Below are positions 7,910 to 15,931 of a stretch of DNA of 64,000 nucleotides, piece by piece; within the stretch, counting starts at the first letter, position 1, and each line of letters opens with the position of its first letter. Under the pieces are notes generated by a model. That model saw nothing but the letters and a program-made list of their open reading frames with translations, did not search any database and had not been told where the DNA came from. Location of the stretch: positions 237,840-301,839 of the forward strand of contig CALAMG010000017.1 of the NCBI GenBank assembly GCA_937925715.1, read 5' to 3'. This stretch comes from an uncultured Collinsella sp. Lineage in GTDB: Bacteria; Actinomycetota; Coriobacteriia; Coriobacteriales; Coriobacteriaceae. The position numbers were made by a program, and so were the translations under genes.

Positions 7910-8950
7910 CTACCTCACCCGCTTCTTCAACATGAGCGCGATAACCACCGGCGCGCCGAAGATGGCGGTGACGGCGCTGATGGAAAGCTCGACGGGGGAG
8001 AACAGCGTGCGCGCGATCAAATCGCAGCCCGCGCAGAAGATGGCGCCTCCCAAGAAGCACGCAGGAATCACGCGGATGGGCTTCGACGACTTCAGCGCCG
8101 ACTTAACGAGATGCGGAACCGCGATGCCTACGAACGACACCGGACCAGCGAACGCGGTCACGCAGGCGGAGAGCATGCTCGCTAGAAGGACGAGCACCAC
8201 GCGGAAGCGTGCGACGTTCACGCCGACGCTTTTCGCGTAGGCTTCTCCCAGCTGGAAGGCGGAAAGGGGCTTCGATATCGCGAATACGCATGCGCTCACG
8301 GTGATCACCACGACCGCGATGACCGCGATGTCGTCCCAGCTCGAACCCGAGAAGCTACCCAAAGACCAGTTGTGCAGGTTCACGATGGACTGGTCGTCGG
8401 CGAAGGCGATGAGAAAGTTCGTCGCCGCCGAGCAGATGTATCCCACCATGACGCCCGCCACGATGAGCATGGCCATGGAACTTATGCGCCGTGCGATGAG
8501 GAGCACGAAGCCGATGGTGATAAGCGATCCCAGAAACGCTGCGGCCACCATGGCCGGCGAGGACATGGCCTGGTTCGCGCCCAGAAGCACGATCATCGTA
8601 AGCGCGACGACGAACTTTGCGCCCGAGGAGACGCCCAAGATGAACGGGTCGGCGATGGGGTTGTTGAAAAACGTCTGCAGCAGGAACCCGGAGAGCGAAA
8701 GTGCCCCGCCGAGAAGCACGGCTGAAAGCACGCGCGGCAGGCGAATCTCCCAGATGACTTGGCTTTCCATGGAATTGGCCGCGCCGCCCGAAAGGATGCC
8801 GGGGATGTGGTCTGCGGGCACGAGCACGCTCCCGATGCACAGGTTGGCCCCGACGAGCACGATGAGGACAACAGCGAGCAGCGCCGTCACGACGCGACAC
8901 CGTGCGACGCGCCCCGATTCGTCGTATGCCATGGAAAGTCGGCTTCTCAT
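7910..8950 (-). CDS. Corrinoid/metallophore ABC transporter permease (FecCD/BtuC family)
   Basis: A 346-residue membrane protein of the BtuC/FecCD/HmuU type with about ten hydrophobic helices. Family marks are GDHIPGIL-like residues after helix 1, IWEIRLPRVLSAVLLGGALSLSG, the FNNPIADPFILGVSSGA segment, and the cytoplasmic coupling region SFVGIAVPHLVK. It forms the channel through which a bound corrinoid or metal complex enters the cell. Gene order is binding lipoprotein, permease, ATPase, with gaps of 4 and 0 bases, so they are translated together. Riboswitch control points to cobalamin-related cargo; heme or siderophore is less likely. Confidence 0.88.
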   Translation of the reverse strand: MRSRLSMAYDESGRVARCRVVTALLAVVLIVLVGANLCIGSVLVPADHIPGILSGGAANSMESQVIWEIRLPRVLSAVLLGGALSLSGFLLQTFFNNPIADPFILGVSSGAKFVVALTMIVLLGANQAMSSPAMVAAAFLGSLITIGFVLLIARRISSMAMLIVAGVMVGYICSAATNFLIAFADDQSIVNLHNWSLGSFSGSSWDDIAVIAVVVITVSACVFAISKPLSAFQLGEAYAKSVGVNVARFRVVLVLLASMLSACVTAFAGPVSFVGIAVPHLVKSALKSSKPIRVIPACFLGGAIFCAGCDLIARTLFSPVELSISAVTAIFGAPVVIALMLKKRVR

Positions 8951-8954
8951 GGTG

Positions 8955-10526
8955 CTAGCCGAGCTTCCTCAGATAATGGAAGTCGCTCGCGTCATCGCCG
9001 GTGAACGCCCCGTGCAGCTCGTCGATAATGTCGGCGGTAGAAGTCATCTGCTGGTACATGTCGGCGCTTGTGACCCAGACGTTGCCGTTCTTCACGGCTT
9101 TGAACTGCGACAATAGCGCGTTTTTGCTTACGAAGTCGTTTAAGGTGGCAACCGATTCGTCGATGGTGCCGTTGTAGACGATGATGTCGGCATCCTTCGC
9201 CGTCGCGTAGAAGCGCTCCATTTCGAGCGTTACTGACGAACCTGACGTCGACGCCGTCTGCGCGTCATCGAGCGCGTAGTTGCCGCCTGCAAGCTCGATC
9301 ATCTGCGCCACGTAGTCGCCCGCCCGCCGCGTGACGGCGGCCCCGTTCGAGTTAATGTAGAAATACGCCACGGTTTTACCTGACGACGCAAGCCTCGACG
9401 TTTGCTCGACGCGGGCCTTCTGCTCGTTGAACAGGTGCGCGGCCTCGTCTTCCTTGTCGAACAGGACGCCGAAAAGCTTAATCCACTCGACGCGCCCGAG
9501 TGCTTCGGGCTCGCTCGACGACTGTTCGGTGAGCACGACGAGTCCGAGCTTCTGCAGCTTTTCCTTCACATCGGGCGTGTGGTTGATCATAGTGTTCTCG
9601 ATGGCGAGCGTGCAGCCCGAGGCCGATATTCGCTCGTAGTCGGGCGCGCTGTACTTGCCGCCGTAGGCGATCGCCCCACTTTCGAGCGCGCTTTTGAAGC
9701 CCGCGACCGAGCAATCGTCGGCCTTCGTGCCCGACATAATGATATTGTCGTTCGCATCGAGCGCGTCGACCAGGCACATCGTCGCCGACGACACGAGGTA
9801 CACCTTGTCGGCGGGGCGCCTTATGACCGCGATGTCGGAGCTCAACCCATCAGGTACCTTTGCATTTTGCGGCACCACGAGGAAGCGCTCCCCGTTCGAA
9901 ATGCAGATAAGCCGCAGGCCGCCTTCGTACTCGTCGACAGTGAAGTGCTCGGCGTATTCAAGCTGAAGCGTCCCCGTCGGCTTCCAGCCGCAGCCCAAAT
10001 CGGCGTTGTGGAAGTCGGCCGCGGCGTTTGAAGCCGTTCCCGCAGGGGAGCCGCCGCTTGCTTCGTCGCCCGATTTCTCCTTCATGGTGGATGAATCGAA
10101 GTGGAGCGTGTAGTCGATGGTGTGCGGCGTTGACATGGCGACGGTCTCGGCCGACACGGCGATGTCCTCGTCGAGCGTGACGGGTATCTCGAACGTGGAG
10201 TTGCCGCCGTCGTTTACGGGCGCGTAGTCCACGCCGTTGACGGTCATTTTGTCGTAGTTCGAACTCGACCAGGTGATGGTCGCGGTGTAGGTGTCGCCAT
10301 CCTTCACAATTGTGGTGGGTGAGGCGATGCTTGCGCGCCCTGACCCACCGGAGAGCGAGACGCTCACAGTGTATTCCTGAGAGCCTGCCGTGCCACCGGT
10401 CGCGTTCGGGCTCGCACTGCACCCCGCGAAGGGAAGCGCGAGCAGGGCGACGAGAACGCAGGCGATCGCGCGCACCGCGATGCTGCGACGCTTCCTGCTT
10501 TCCCCCTTGGGAAGAATCGACCGCAT
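8955..10526 (-). CDS. Substrate-binding lipoprotein of the corrinoid/metallophore ABC transporter, with an extra N-terminal NEAT-like domain
   Basis: A 523-residue exported lipoprotein. The signal peptide has an Arg/Lys-rich start, a hydrophobic core and a lipobox LPFAGC. Residues of about 45-150 form a beta-rich domain (ASPTTIVKDGDTYTATITW, later TVAMSTPHTIDYTLHF) resembling the NEAT/iron-transport-associated fold. The remainder is a periplasmic-binding-protein fold of the BtuF/FepB class, with two lobes and a long helix, ending YLRKLG. It would deliver the ligand to the downstream permease. Binding proteins usually have about 300-350 residues, so the added domain is notable and may catch or hand over a tetrapyrrole. 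The link to B12 is inferred from the riboswitch. Confidence 0.8.
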   Translation of the reverse strand: MRSILPKGESRKRRSIAVRAIACVLVALLALPFAGCSASPNATGGTAGSQEYTVSVSLSGGSGRASIASPTTIVKDGDTYTATITWSSSNYDKMTVNGVDYAPVNDGGNSTFEIPVTLDEDIAVSAETVAMSTPHTIDYTLHFDSSTMKEKSGDEASGGSPAGTASNAAADFHNADLGCGWKPTGTLQLEYAEHFTVDEYEGGLRLICISNGERFLVVPQNAKVPDGLSSDIAVIRRPADKVYLVSSATMCLVDALDANDNIIMSGTKADDCSVAGFKSALESGAIAYGGKYSAPDYERISASGCTLAIENTMINHTPDVKEKLQKLGLVVLTEQSSSEPEALGRVEWIKLFGVLFDKEDEAAHLFNEQKARVEQTSRLASSGKTVAYFYINSNGAAVTRRAGDYVAQMIELAGGNYALDDAQTASTSGSSVTLEMERFYATAKDADIIVYNGTIDESVATLNDFVSKNALLSQFKAVKNGNVWVTSADMYQQMTSTADIIDELHGAFTGDDASDFHYLRKLG

Positions 10527-10530
10527 GGCG

Positions 10531-11064
10531 TTACTTCAGTGCGTCGGCGCGCAGATCGACGCCGGCGGATTCGAACACGAGCGTGCGGTCGTACCACTGC
10601 TCTTTTCTAATACTCCACGCGGCGCAGGCGGTGTCCTCGTCGAGCGCTTCAACGGGCACGTCGTAGGTGTACTTGCCTTCCGCGTTTTCCACATAGGGGA
10701 TGAAGTCGGCCTCGCTCGCGGCGGCAGCCTCGTCGCCCGTGCCCATGAAGAGCTTGCCGTAGCCCGTGCCGGAAAGCGTCATCACGCAGTGCATGGAGCC
10801 GTTTTCCACGATGAGCTGGGCGTCCACAATCCTGAACATGTTCGAGCTGGAATCTACGGTGATCGGATAGGTGCCGTCGGTCACCTTGTCGGCGGTGATG
10901 GGGGCAGCGCTTGCGCCCTCGGGCGCATCGGCCGCCTGTTCGGTCTTTTCCTGGGAATCGGCATCGCTTGCCTTTGCGCTGTCGATTGAATTTCCGCCGC
11001 AGCCGGCGAGCGAGAACGCGAAAAGCGCCGCTGACAGGGCGAAGGCGAGGGTTTTCTTCAACAT
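10531..11064 (-). CDS. Small lipoprotein of the corrinoid uptake operon
   Basis: A 177-residue exported lipoprotein: signal peptide MLKKTLAFALSAALFAFSLAGCGG with lipobox LAGC, an acidic Ser/Ala-rich linker, then one beta-rich domain (DGTYPITVDSSSNMFRIVDA, later TLSGTGYGKLFMGTGDEA). I do not recognise a named family with certainty; the domain type appears with heme and cobalt uptake genes of related bacteria and may bind a tetrapyrrole or pass it on. The AAAGGAA site fixes the start at 11064, not the in-frame codon at 11139. It lies between cbiK and the binding protein, 4 bases before the latter, within the riboswitch-controlled operon. Confidence 0.7.
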   Translation of the reverse strand: MLKKTLAFALSAALFAFSLAGCGGNSIDSAKASDADSQEKTEQAADAPEGASAAPITADKVTDGTYPITVDSSSNMFRIVDAQLIVENGSMHCVMTLSGTGYGKLFMGTGDEAAAASEADFIPYVENAEGKYTYDVPVEALDEDTACAAWSIRKEQWYDRTLVFESAGVDLRADALK

Positions 11065-11128
11065 GGAGGGGGTTCCTTTCAATCGCTTCGACCGCCCGCG
11101 CCGTGCGGTGGGCTGACGGGATGCGAAT

Positions 11129-11173
11129 GCAACGGGCATGCGCCGTCAGTCGGGGAAGGCGCATGCCCGTTGC
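11129..11173 (-). other. Long perfect hairpin between cbiK and the small lipoprotein gene
   Basis: A 16-bp perfect stem, GCAACGGGCATGCGCC (11129-11144) with its complement at 11158-11173, encloses a 13-base loop. No T-run follows in either direction, so it is a poor terminator. It may stabilise or process the mRNA, setting different amounts of CbiK and transporter. Confidence 0.6.
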
Positions 11174-11209
11174 ACGGGGACGCGACCGGCGCCCCCGTGC
11201 GCGGCGAGT

Positions 11210-12136
11210 TTACAGCTTGGCGATGGCGTCGTCCACGTGCGAGACGTAGATTTCGTCGACCGCGACGTTCTGTCCCAGACCCTGGAGCAGGCACGTCACT
11301 TCGAAGCCGGCGGCCACGAACTTCGCAGCCCAGCTGTCGGGGTCGGTCTCGTCTGCCATGTCGTTGTTCGCGTGGTCGCCCGCGACCACCATGAACGGCG
11401 CGAGCACGGCCTTCTTGTAGCCTGCGGCGCTCGCGGCGGCGATAACATCCTCGCAGGTCGGTTCAGCCTCGACGGTGCCGACGAAGAACTGCGTCAAGCC
11501 CTCGTTCTTAAACACTTCCTGCATCTTGGCATAGTCGGCGTTGGAATCGGCTTCGGTGCCGTGACCCATGAGGCACAGCGCCGTCTTGCCGTCGTCGAAG
11601 GACGCCATGTTCTCCTTAATGGCTGCGGCCACCTTCTTGTAGTCGTCGTCGGAGGTGAGCAGCGGGTCGCCGAGCGAGATCTTGTCGAACTTGTCGGCGT
11701 ACTTGTCGAGCTCGTCTTTCACGTCGGTGTATTCCAGGCCACCCATGAGATGCGTCGGCTGCACGACGATTTCCTTCACGCCGTCTTCCACGCAGCGGTC
11801 GAGCGCCTCGGTCATGTTGTCGATCGTGATGCCGTCGCGCTTCTTCAGCTTGTCGATGATGATCTGCGCGGTGAAGGCGCGGCGGATGTCGTAGTCCTGC
11901 CAGTACTTCTCGCGGATAGCGTCTTCGATGGCGCCGATGGTAATGTGGCGCGAGTCGTTGTAGCTCGTGCCGAAGCTCGTGACGAGGATGACCGGCTTCA
12001 CGGCCTTCTCCTTTTCACTCGATTTCTCGGAACTCGCGGAGGTGTTGGAGCAGCCCGCGAGCGCGACTCCGGCGAGCGCGACGGCTCCGGTTGCTGCGGC
12101 GCCCATGAAGCCGCGGCGTGACATCTGGTCGGACAT
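11210..12136 (-). CDS. cbiK: Exported sirohydrochlorin cobaltochelatase, Tat-type lipoprotein
   Basis: A 308-residue class II chelatase. The mature part shows ILVTSFGTSYNDSR at the start of the fold, QPTHLMGGLEY, CLMGHGTEADSN with the metal-binding His, and APFMVVAGDHANNDMA with the second His region. These are marks of CbiK, which inserts Co(II) into sirohydrochlorin. Unusually, it begins with a twin-arginine signal (SRRGFMGAAATG) and a lipobox (LAGC), so it should sit outside the membrane as a lipoprotein. The start at 12136 is set by a GGAAAGG site; the frame also extends into the riboswitch leader. It heads the B12-controlled uptake operon, so it may act on incoming tetrapyrrole or cobalt rather than, or besides, serving biosynthesis. 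Confidence 0.88.
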   Translation of the reverse strand: MSDQMSRRGFMGAAATGAVALAGVALAGCSNTSASSEKSSEKEKAVKPVILVTSFGTSYNDSRHITIGAIEDAIREKYWQDYDIRRAFTAQIIIDKLKKRDGITIDNMTEALDRCVEDGVKEIVVQPTHLMGGLEYTDVKDELDKYADKFDKISLGDPLLTSDDDYKKVAAAIKENMASFDDGKTALCLMGHGTEADSNADYAKMQEVFKNEGLTQFFVGTVEAEPTCEDVIAAASAAGYKKAVLAPFMVVAGDHANNDMADETDPDSWAAKFVAAGFEVTCLLQGLGQNVAVDEIYVSHVDDAIAKL

Positions 12137-12239
12137 GGTTTTTCCTTTCCTCGGTTTGCCGGTCCCCCGGCGACAGTTGCTTGTCGGCACAAGCGAAAGA
12201 AAAGCGCACCCCTCGGGGTTCACAAGGAGCTAACGCCAC

Positions 12240-12392
12240 GGCGATGCCGTGAGGAAAAGGCGAAGCAGTCTGGCTTGGGGCGCGAGGCGGTTCGCCCGCG
12301 CGTCCTATACAGTAATGTCCCTTGCCCAGGATTCCCACCTGGTTCCCTCCGCAAGCCAGCGCGGGCTGTGCGGGCGCCGCGCCGGTCATTTC
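12240..12392 (-). promoter_or_regulatory. Cobalamin riboswitch
   Basis: Read on the minus strand, the leader contains the conserved core GGGAACCAGGTGGGAATCC (complement of about 12329-12347), then the region ending ATTACTGTA (about 12308-12316), and a B12-box-like AGCCAGACTGC (complement of about 12265-12275). These appear in the order and spacing of the AdoCbl riboswitch family. A CACGGC/GCCGTG hairpin (12237-12251) follows and could be part of the expression platform. cbiK starts about 100 bases downstream. High cobalamin should lower expression of the whole minus-strand uptake operon. The 5' limit is approximate. Confidence 0.82.
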
Positions 12393-12434
12393 CTTTTATC
12401 CGATTGTCATATGCTCGTTGCCGAATCTTTTACT

Positions 12435-12463
12435 ATGATAGTGGGTACTTGTGAACGTGTCAA
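12435..12463 (-). promoter_or_regulatory. Consensus promoter of the riboswitch leader
   Basis: On the minus strand TTGACA (12463-12458) and TATCAT (12440-12435) are separated by exactly 17 bases. The expected start near 12428 places the riboswitch core shortly downstream. Confidence 0.8.
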
Positions 12464-12593
12464 AGCCAGGGCGGGCGGCATTGCGCCTCCTGCCTGCGTA
12501 TTTGCGCCGATTGCGCCGCAGGCGCCGTGTTTTGCCCGCTGCGCGAATGGCGGCGTAAACGGTTGCGATGAGAAACGGGAAGGGAAGGCTCGG

Positions 12594-13385
12594 ATGATTC
12601 ATATCGTTGGCGCAGGCTCGGGCGCCGCCGACCTTATCACGCTGCGCGGGGCGCGCCTTCTGCGCGCGGCCGACGTGGTCGTTTGGGCGGGAAGCCTTGT
12701 GAACCCCGAGCTGCTCGCTGAGTGCAAGGAATCCTGCATCGTCTACGACAGCGCGTACATGACCTTGGAGGAAGTGCTCGATGTGATGTGCGCGGCAGAT
12801 GCGCGGGGCGAGGAAGTGGTGCGCCTGCACACGGGCGACCCGTGCCTGTACGGCGCCATCCAGGAGCAGATGGACGCGCTCGACGCGCGCGGCGTGGACT
12901 ACGAGGTGGTGCCCGGCGTGTCGAGCTTTTGCGGTGCCGCGGCGGCACTTCGCCAGGAATACACGCTGCCGGGAATCAGCCAGTCGGTCGTGATCACGCG
13001 GCTTTCCGGACGCACCCCCATGCCCGCGGGCGAGGGCATGCGCACCATGGCGGAAAGCGGCTCGACCATGGTCATCTTCCTGAGCTCGGGTATGCTCGCC
13101 GAGCTTTCCGCCGAGCTTTTGGCCGCGGGCCGCAGCTCCGACGAGCCGGCGGCGCTCGTGTACAAGGCGACCTGGCCTGAGGAGCGCGTGGTGCGATGCA
13201 CAGTGGGCACGCTCGCTGATGCGGGCGCGCGAGAGGGCATCGACCGCACGGCGCTCGTGGTGGTGGGCCGCGTGCTCGGAGCTCGCGGCGGGCTTGCGCA
13301 CAACGGCGCGCAAGCGGAGTCGTACGAGCGCAGCAAGCTTTACGACCCTTCTTTTGCCACGGGATATCGGAAGGCGAGCAGCTAG
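12594..13385 (+). CDS. cbiF: Cobalt-precorrin-4 C11-methyltransferase
   Basis: A 263-residue SAM-dependent corrin methyltransferase. Marks are HIVGAGSGAADLITL at the N-terminus, the RLHTGDPCLYGAIQEQM catalytic segment, VVPGVSSF, and the C-terminal ATWPEERVVRCTVGTL. It methylates C11 of the ring in the anaerobic branch of B12 synthesis. A GGGAAGG site at about 12582-12588 fixes the ATG at 12594; an in-frame extension upstream runs through the divergent promoter and is not coding. It is the first of 17 abutting genes. Its own leader can fold (GCGGGC at 12471 with GCCCGC at 12534), but I see no riboswitch on this strand. Confidence 0.93.
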   Translation: MIHIVGAGSGAADLITLRGARLLRAADVVVWAGSLVNPELLAECKESCIVYDSAYMTLEEVLDVMCAADARGEEVVRLHTGDPCLYGAIQEQMDALDARGVDYEVVPGVSSFCGAAAALRQEYTLPGISQSVVITRLSGRTPMPAGEGMRTMAESGSTMVIFLSSGMLAELSAELLAAGRSSDEPAALVYKATWPEERVVRCTVGTLADAGAREGIDRTALVVVGRVLGARGGLAHNGAQAESYERSKLYDPSFATGYRKASS

Positions 13386-13386
13386 C

Positions 13387-14571
13387 GTGGCCTTCGAGCA
13401 CTATATATATACCGGGACGACCCGCCTGCGCTGCGGTTACACCACGGGGAGCTGCGCCGCGCTCGCGGCGAAGGCGGCCTGCGAGATGCTCTTGTCACGA
13501 AAGCCCGTCGGCCTCGTTTCGATCGTCACCCCCGGTGGGCTGCCCGTCGAGGCGAACGTGGTCGACGCATGCATCGGCGAGGGGTGCGCCCAGTGCGCCG
13601 TGCGAAAGGACGCAGGCGACGATGCCGATGTGACCGACGGCGTGCTCGTGTACGCGCGCGTGGAACATGCGGGTTCGGGCACGGGTGCTGCGGGCAGCAA
13701 GGACGTGCCCGCGCACGAATCGGAAGTTTCCGTCGATGGCGGCGTGGGCGTGGGGCGCGTGACGTTGCCCGGGCTCGAGCAGCCGGTGGGGGCGGCCGCC
13801 ATCAACGCGACGCCGCGCGCGATGATCACTTCGGCGGTGCGCGAGGTGTGTGCCGCGCACGGCTTTTCTGGAAATATTGCTGTGACGATTTCGGTACCCG
13901 AGGGTGTTGCCCTTGCCGAAAAGACCTTTAACCCGCACCTGGGGATAGAGGACGGCATCTCCATCCTGGGTACGACGGGCATCGTCGAGCCGCGCAGCCT
14001 CGCTGCCTTGCGCGACAGCATCGAGCTCGAGATCCGGCAGCATGCGGCTATGGGGCGGCGCGGAGTCGTGCTCACGCCCGGCAACTACGGCGGGCAGTTC
14101 ATCTCGGGGCATTTCCACCTAAACGGTGCGCCGGTGGTCTTCATCTCCAACTTTGTGGGCGATGCGATTGACTGCTGCGTTCGCGAGGGATTTACCAATG
14201 TCCTTCTTGTGGGACACATCGGCAAGTTGGTGAAGGTCGCGGGCGGCATCATGGACACCCATTCGCGTACCGCCGACTGCCGCGCGGAGATTCTGGCCGC
14301 CCACGCGGCCATGGCCGGCGCGGGCGCGAAGACCGTGCGCGAGATCATGTCGTCCGTCACGACCACGGCGGCGCTCGAGGTAATCGAGGCCGCCGGCGTT
14401 GGGGACGCTGCGCGCGCCTCGCTCGCTGCGGCAATTGAGGACAGGTTGCGCCGCCGCGCGGCGGGCGCATGCGACATCGCCGCGGTCGTGTTCGACGCCG
14501 AGCGCCGCGAGCTTTTCCGCACGTCGGGCGCCGATGCAGTTATCGGGAAATTGGGGGCGACGTATGAGTAA
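13387..14571 (+). CDS. cbiD: Cobalt-precorrin-5B C1-methyltransferase
   Basis: A 394-residue CbiD. It opens with RLRCGYTTGSCAALAAKAA, the family's most conserved stretch, and carries GITILGTTGIV-like (GISILGTTGIVEP) and VLLVGHIGKLVKVAGGIMDTH segments. CbiD adds the C1 methyl group in the anaerobic pathway. The start is a GTG one base after the cbiF stop, with GGAAGG at 13369-13374. Its last codons overlap the next start (ATGAGTAA). A variable Gly/Ala/Ser stretch around residues 98-115 looks like a surface loop. Confidence 0.93.
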   Translation: MAFEHYIYTGTTRLRCGYTTGSCAALAAKAACEMLLSRKPVGLVSIVTPGGLPVEANVVDACIGEGCAQCAVRKDAGDDADVTDGVLVYARVEHAGSGTGAAGSKDVPAHESEVSVDGGVGVGRVTLPGLEQPVGAAAINATPRAMITSAVREVCAAHGFSGNIAVTISVPEGVALAEKTFNPHLGIEDGISILGTTGIVEPRSLAALRDSIELEIRQHAAMGRRGVVLTPGNYGGQFISGHFHLNGAPVVFISNFVGDAIDCCVREGFTNVLLVGHIGKLVKVAGGIMDTHSRTADCRAEILAAHAAMAGAGAKTVREIMSSVTTTAALEVIEAAGVGDAARASLAAAIEDRLRRRAAGACDIAAVVFDAERRELFRTSGADAVIGKLGATYE

Positions 14572-14797
14572 AGGCGTTCTGTACGGGGTGCGCCGTGCAA
14601 TCGGCTGGCCGGGGACGAAGGTGGTCATGAAGGCGCGCCGCTCGCTTGCGGACACGAAGCGCTCCCTTTGCGAGGAGGGTGCCTTCGACGGTGCCGAGCT
14701 TGTAGAGGACTGTGGGCTTCCGGGCGAGCGCGTGTACCGCTCGCTCGTCGATGTGCCCGATCGGGGCAGCTACTTCTCGACGATGGTGGTGCGCTAG
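14564..14797 (+). pseudogene. cbiL: Internal-deletion remnant of the precorrin-2 C20-methyltransferase
   Basis: A 77-codon open frame. The first nine residues (MSKGVLYGV) match the usual start of CbiL/CobI, which continues GVGPGD in intact proteins. From about residue 16 the frame instead shows the C-terminal part: KVVMKARRSLADTKRSL, AELVEDCGLPGERVYRSL and YFSTMVVR, the typical CbiL ending. About 150 residues holding the SAM site are missing and the junction stays in frame, so an in-frame deletion is the simplest reading. The ATG overlaps the cbiD stop and the TAG abuts cbiG, so the operon is otherwise undisturbed. It cannot be an active methyltransferase. No other CbiL lies in the window. 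Confidence 0.8.
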
Positions 14798-15931
14798 ATG
14801 AGGATTTCCTGCATAGCGTTCACTGAGAGGGGGTATGCGTTGGCGGAGCGCACCGCACGCGCGCTTTCCGACTGCGCGCAGACAGGTGAAGATGACCCTG
14901 GCTGGGACGTTTCCGTTTCGCGCGGGTTCGGCGAGGGGAAGGCCGACCTGCGCGCATGGACGGCGCTCGCGTGGGAAGCGTCGGACGCGCTTCTGTTCGT
15001 GGGCGCGGCGGGCATCGCCGTGCGGGCGATCGCGCCGCATGTCGCCTCGAAGGCAAAAGATCCCGCTGTTGTGGTGATCGACGAGGCGGGGCGCTTTGCC
15101 GTCCCGCTTTTGTCGGGGCATTTGGGCGGTGCGAACGAGCTTGCGCAAACTGTGGCACGCGCGGCAGGGGCCATCCCCGTCATCACAACGGCGACCGACG
15201 TCCGCGGCGTGTGGGCGGTGGATACGTGGGCGCGCTGTGAGGGGCTCGCCGTTTCGAATCCCGAGGCTATCAAGCGAGTGTCGGCGAGGCTGCTTTCGGG
15301 CGGGCGCGTGGCGCTCTATTCCGACATGCCGATTTCGGGACAGCCGCCTGAGGGGGTTGACATTGCGTCCGACCGCGCTCGGGCCGATATCGTCGTGTCA
15401 CCGTTCGCTGGCGCGAATGCAGGTGCGTCCGTTCGCGCGGCGGAGACAACGGGCGAGGTCGTGCCCGCCGGTGAGACGGGGAAGCCGGCGGGTGTGCGGG
15501 CGCAGGCGCCTGCGCCCGAGCCGCTTCGCCTTGTCGTGCCCTGCATCGTTGCGGGCATAGGGTGTCGTCGCGGTGCGTGCTCCGAAGCGATCGGGGAGGC
15601 GTTTCTTCTCGCGTGCGGGCAGGCGGGCATCTCGCCTTCGGCCGTGCGCATGGCGGCGACGATCGACGTGAAGGCGCACGAGGAGGGTCTGCTCGCCTTC
15701 TGCCGCGCGCGCAATATCCCGCTTGCGACGTATTCCGCAGATGAGTTGTCGCAAGTCGATGGCAGCGTTTCGCCATCTGATTTCGTGCGCGCGACGGTGG
15801 GGGTCGACAACGTGTGCGAGCGCGCGGCGCTCGCGGACGGGGGCAAACTTATCTTCCCGAAGCTCGCTCACGGCGGCGTGACCGTCGCGTTTTCCAAGGT
15901 AACTATTAAACTTTCGTTTAAGGAGCGGTGA
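14798..15931 (+). CDS. cbiG: Cobalt-precorrin-5A hydrolase
   Basis: A 377-residue CbiG, which opens the delta-lactone ring and releases acetaldehyde during anaerobic ring contraction. The N-terminal half shows LLFVGAAGIAVRAIAPH and FAVPLLSGHLGGANELA, both typical. The C-terminal domain begins near VAGIGCRRGACSEAI and includes IDVKAHEEGLLAF. Between them lies an Ala/Gly/Pro-rich linker of about 40 residues. The ATG directly follows the stop of the cbiL remnant, and the TGA overlaps the next ATG by one base, so translation is coupled. Confidence 0.93.
   Translation: MRISCIAFTERGYALAERTARALSDCAQTGEDDPGWDVSVSRGFGEGKADLRAWTALAWEASDALLFVGAAGIAVRAIAPHVASKAKDPAVVVIDEAGRFAVPLLSGHLGGANELAQTVARAAGAIPVITTATDVRGVWAVDTWARCEGLAVSNPEAIKRVSARLLSGGRVALYSDMPISGQPPEGVDIASDRARADIVVSPFAGANAGASVRAAETTGEVVPAGETGKPAGVRAQAPAPEPLRLVVPCIVAGIGCRRGACSEAIGEAFLLACGQAGISPSAVRMAATIDVKAHEEGLLAFCRARNIPLATYSADELSQVDGSVSPSDFVRATVGVDNVCERAALADGGKLIFPKLAHGGVTVAFSKVTIKLSFKER

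Noticed and set aside
11138..12121. 327-codon plus-strand frame opposite cbiK
   Set aside because: It is antisense to a clear CbiK gene and has no recognisable domain.
12441..12593. Possible riboswitch upstream of cbiF on the plus strand
   Set aside because: AAGCCAGGGCGGG recalls a B12 box, but the conserved core that must precede it is absent.
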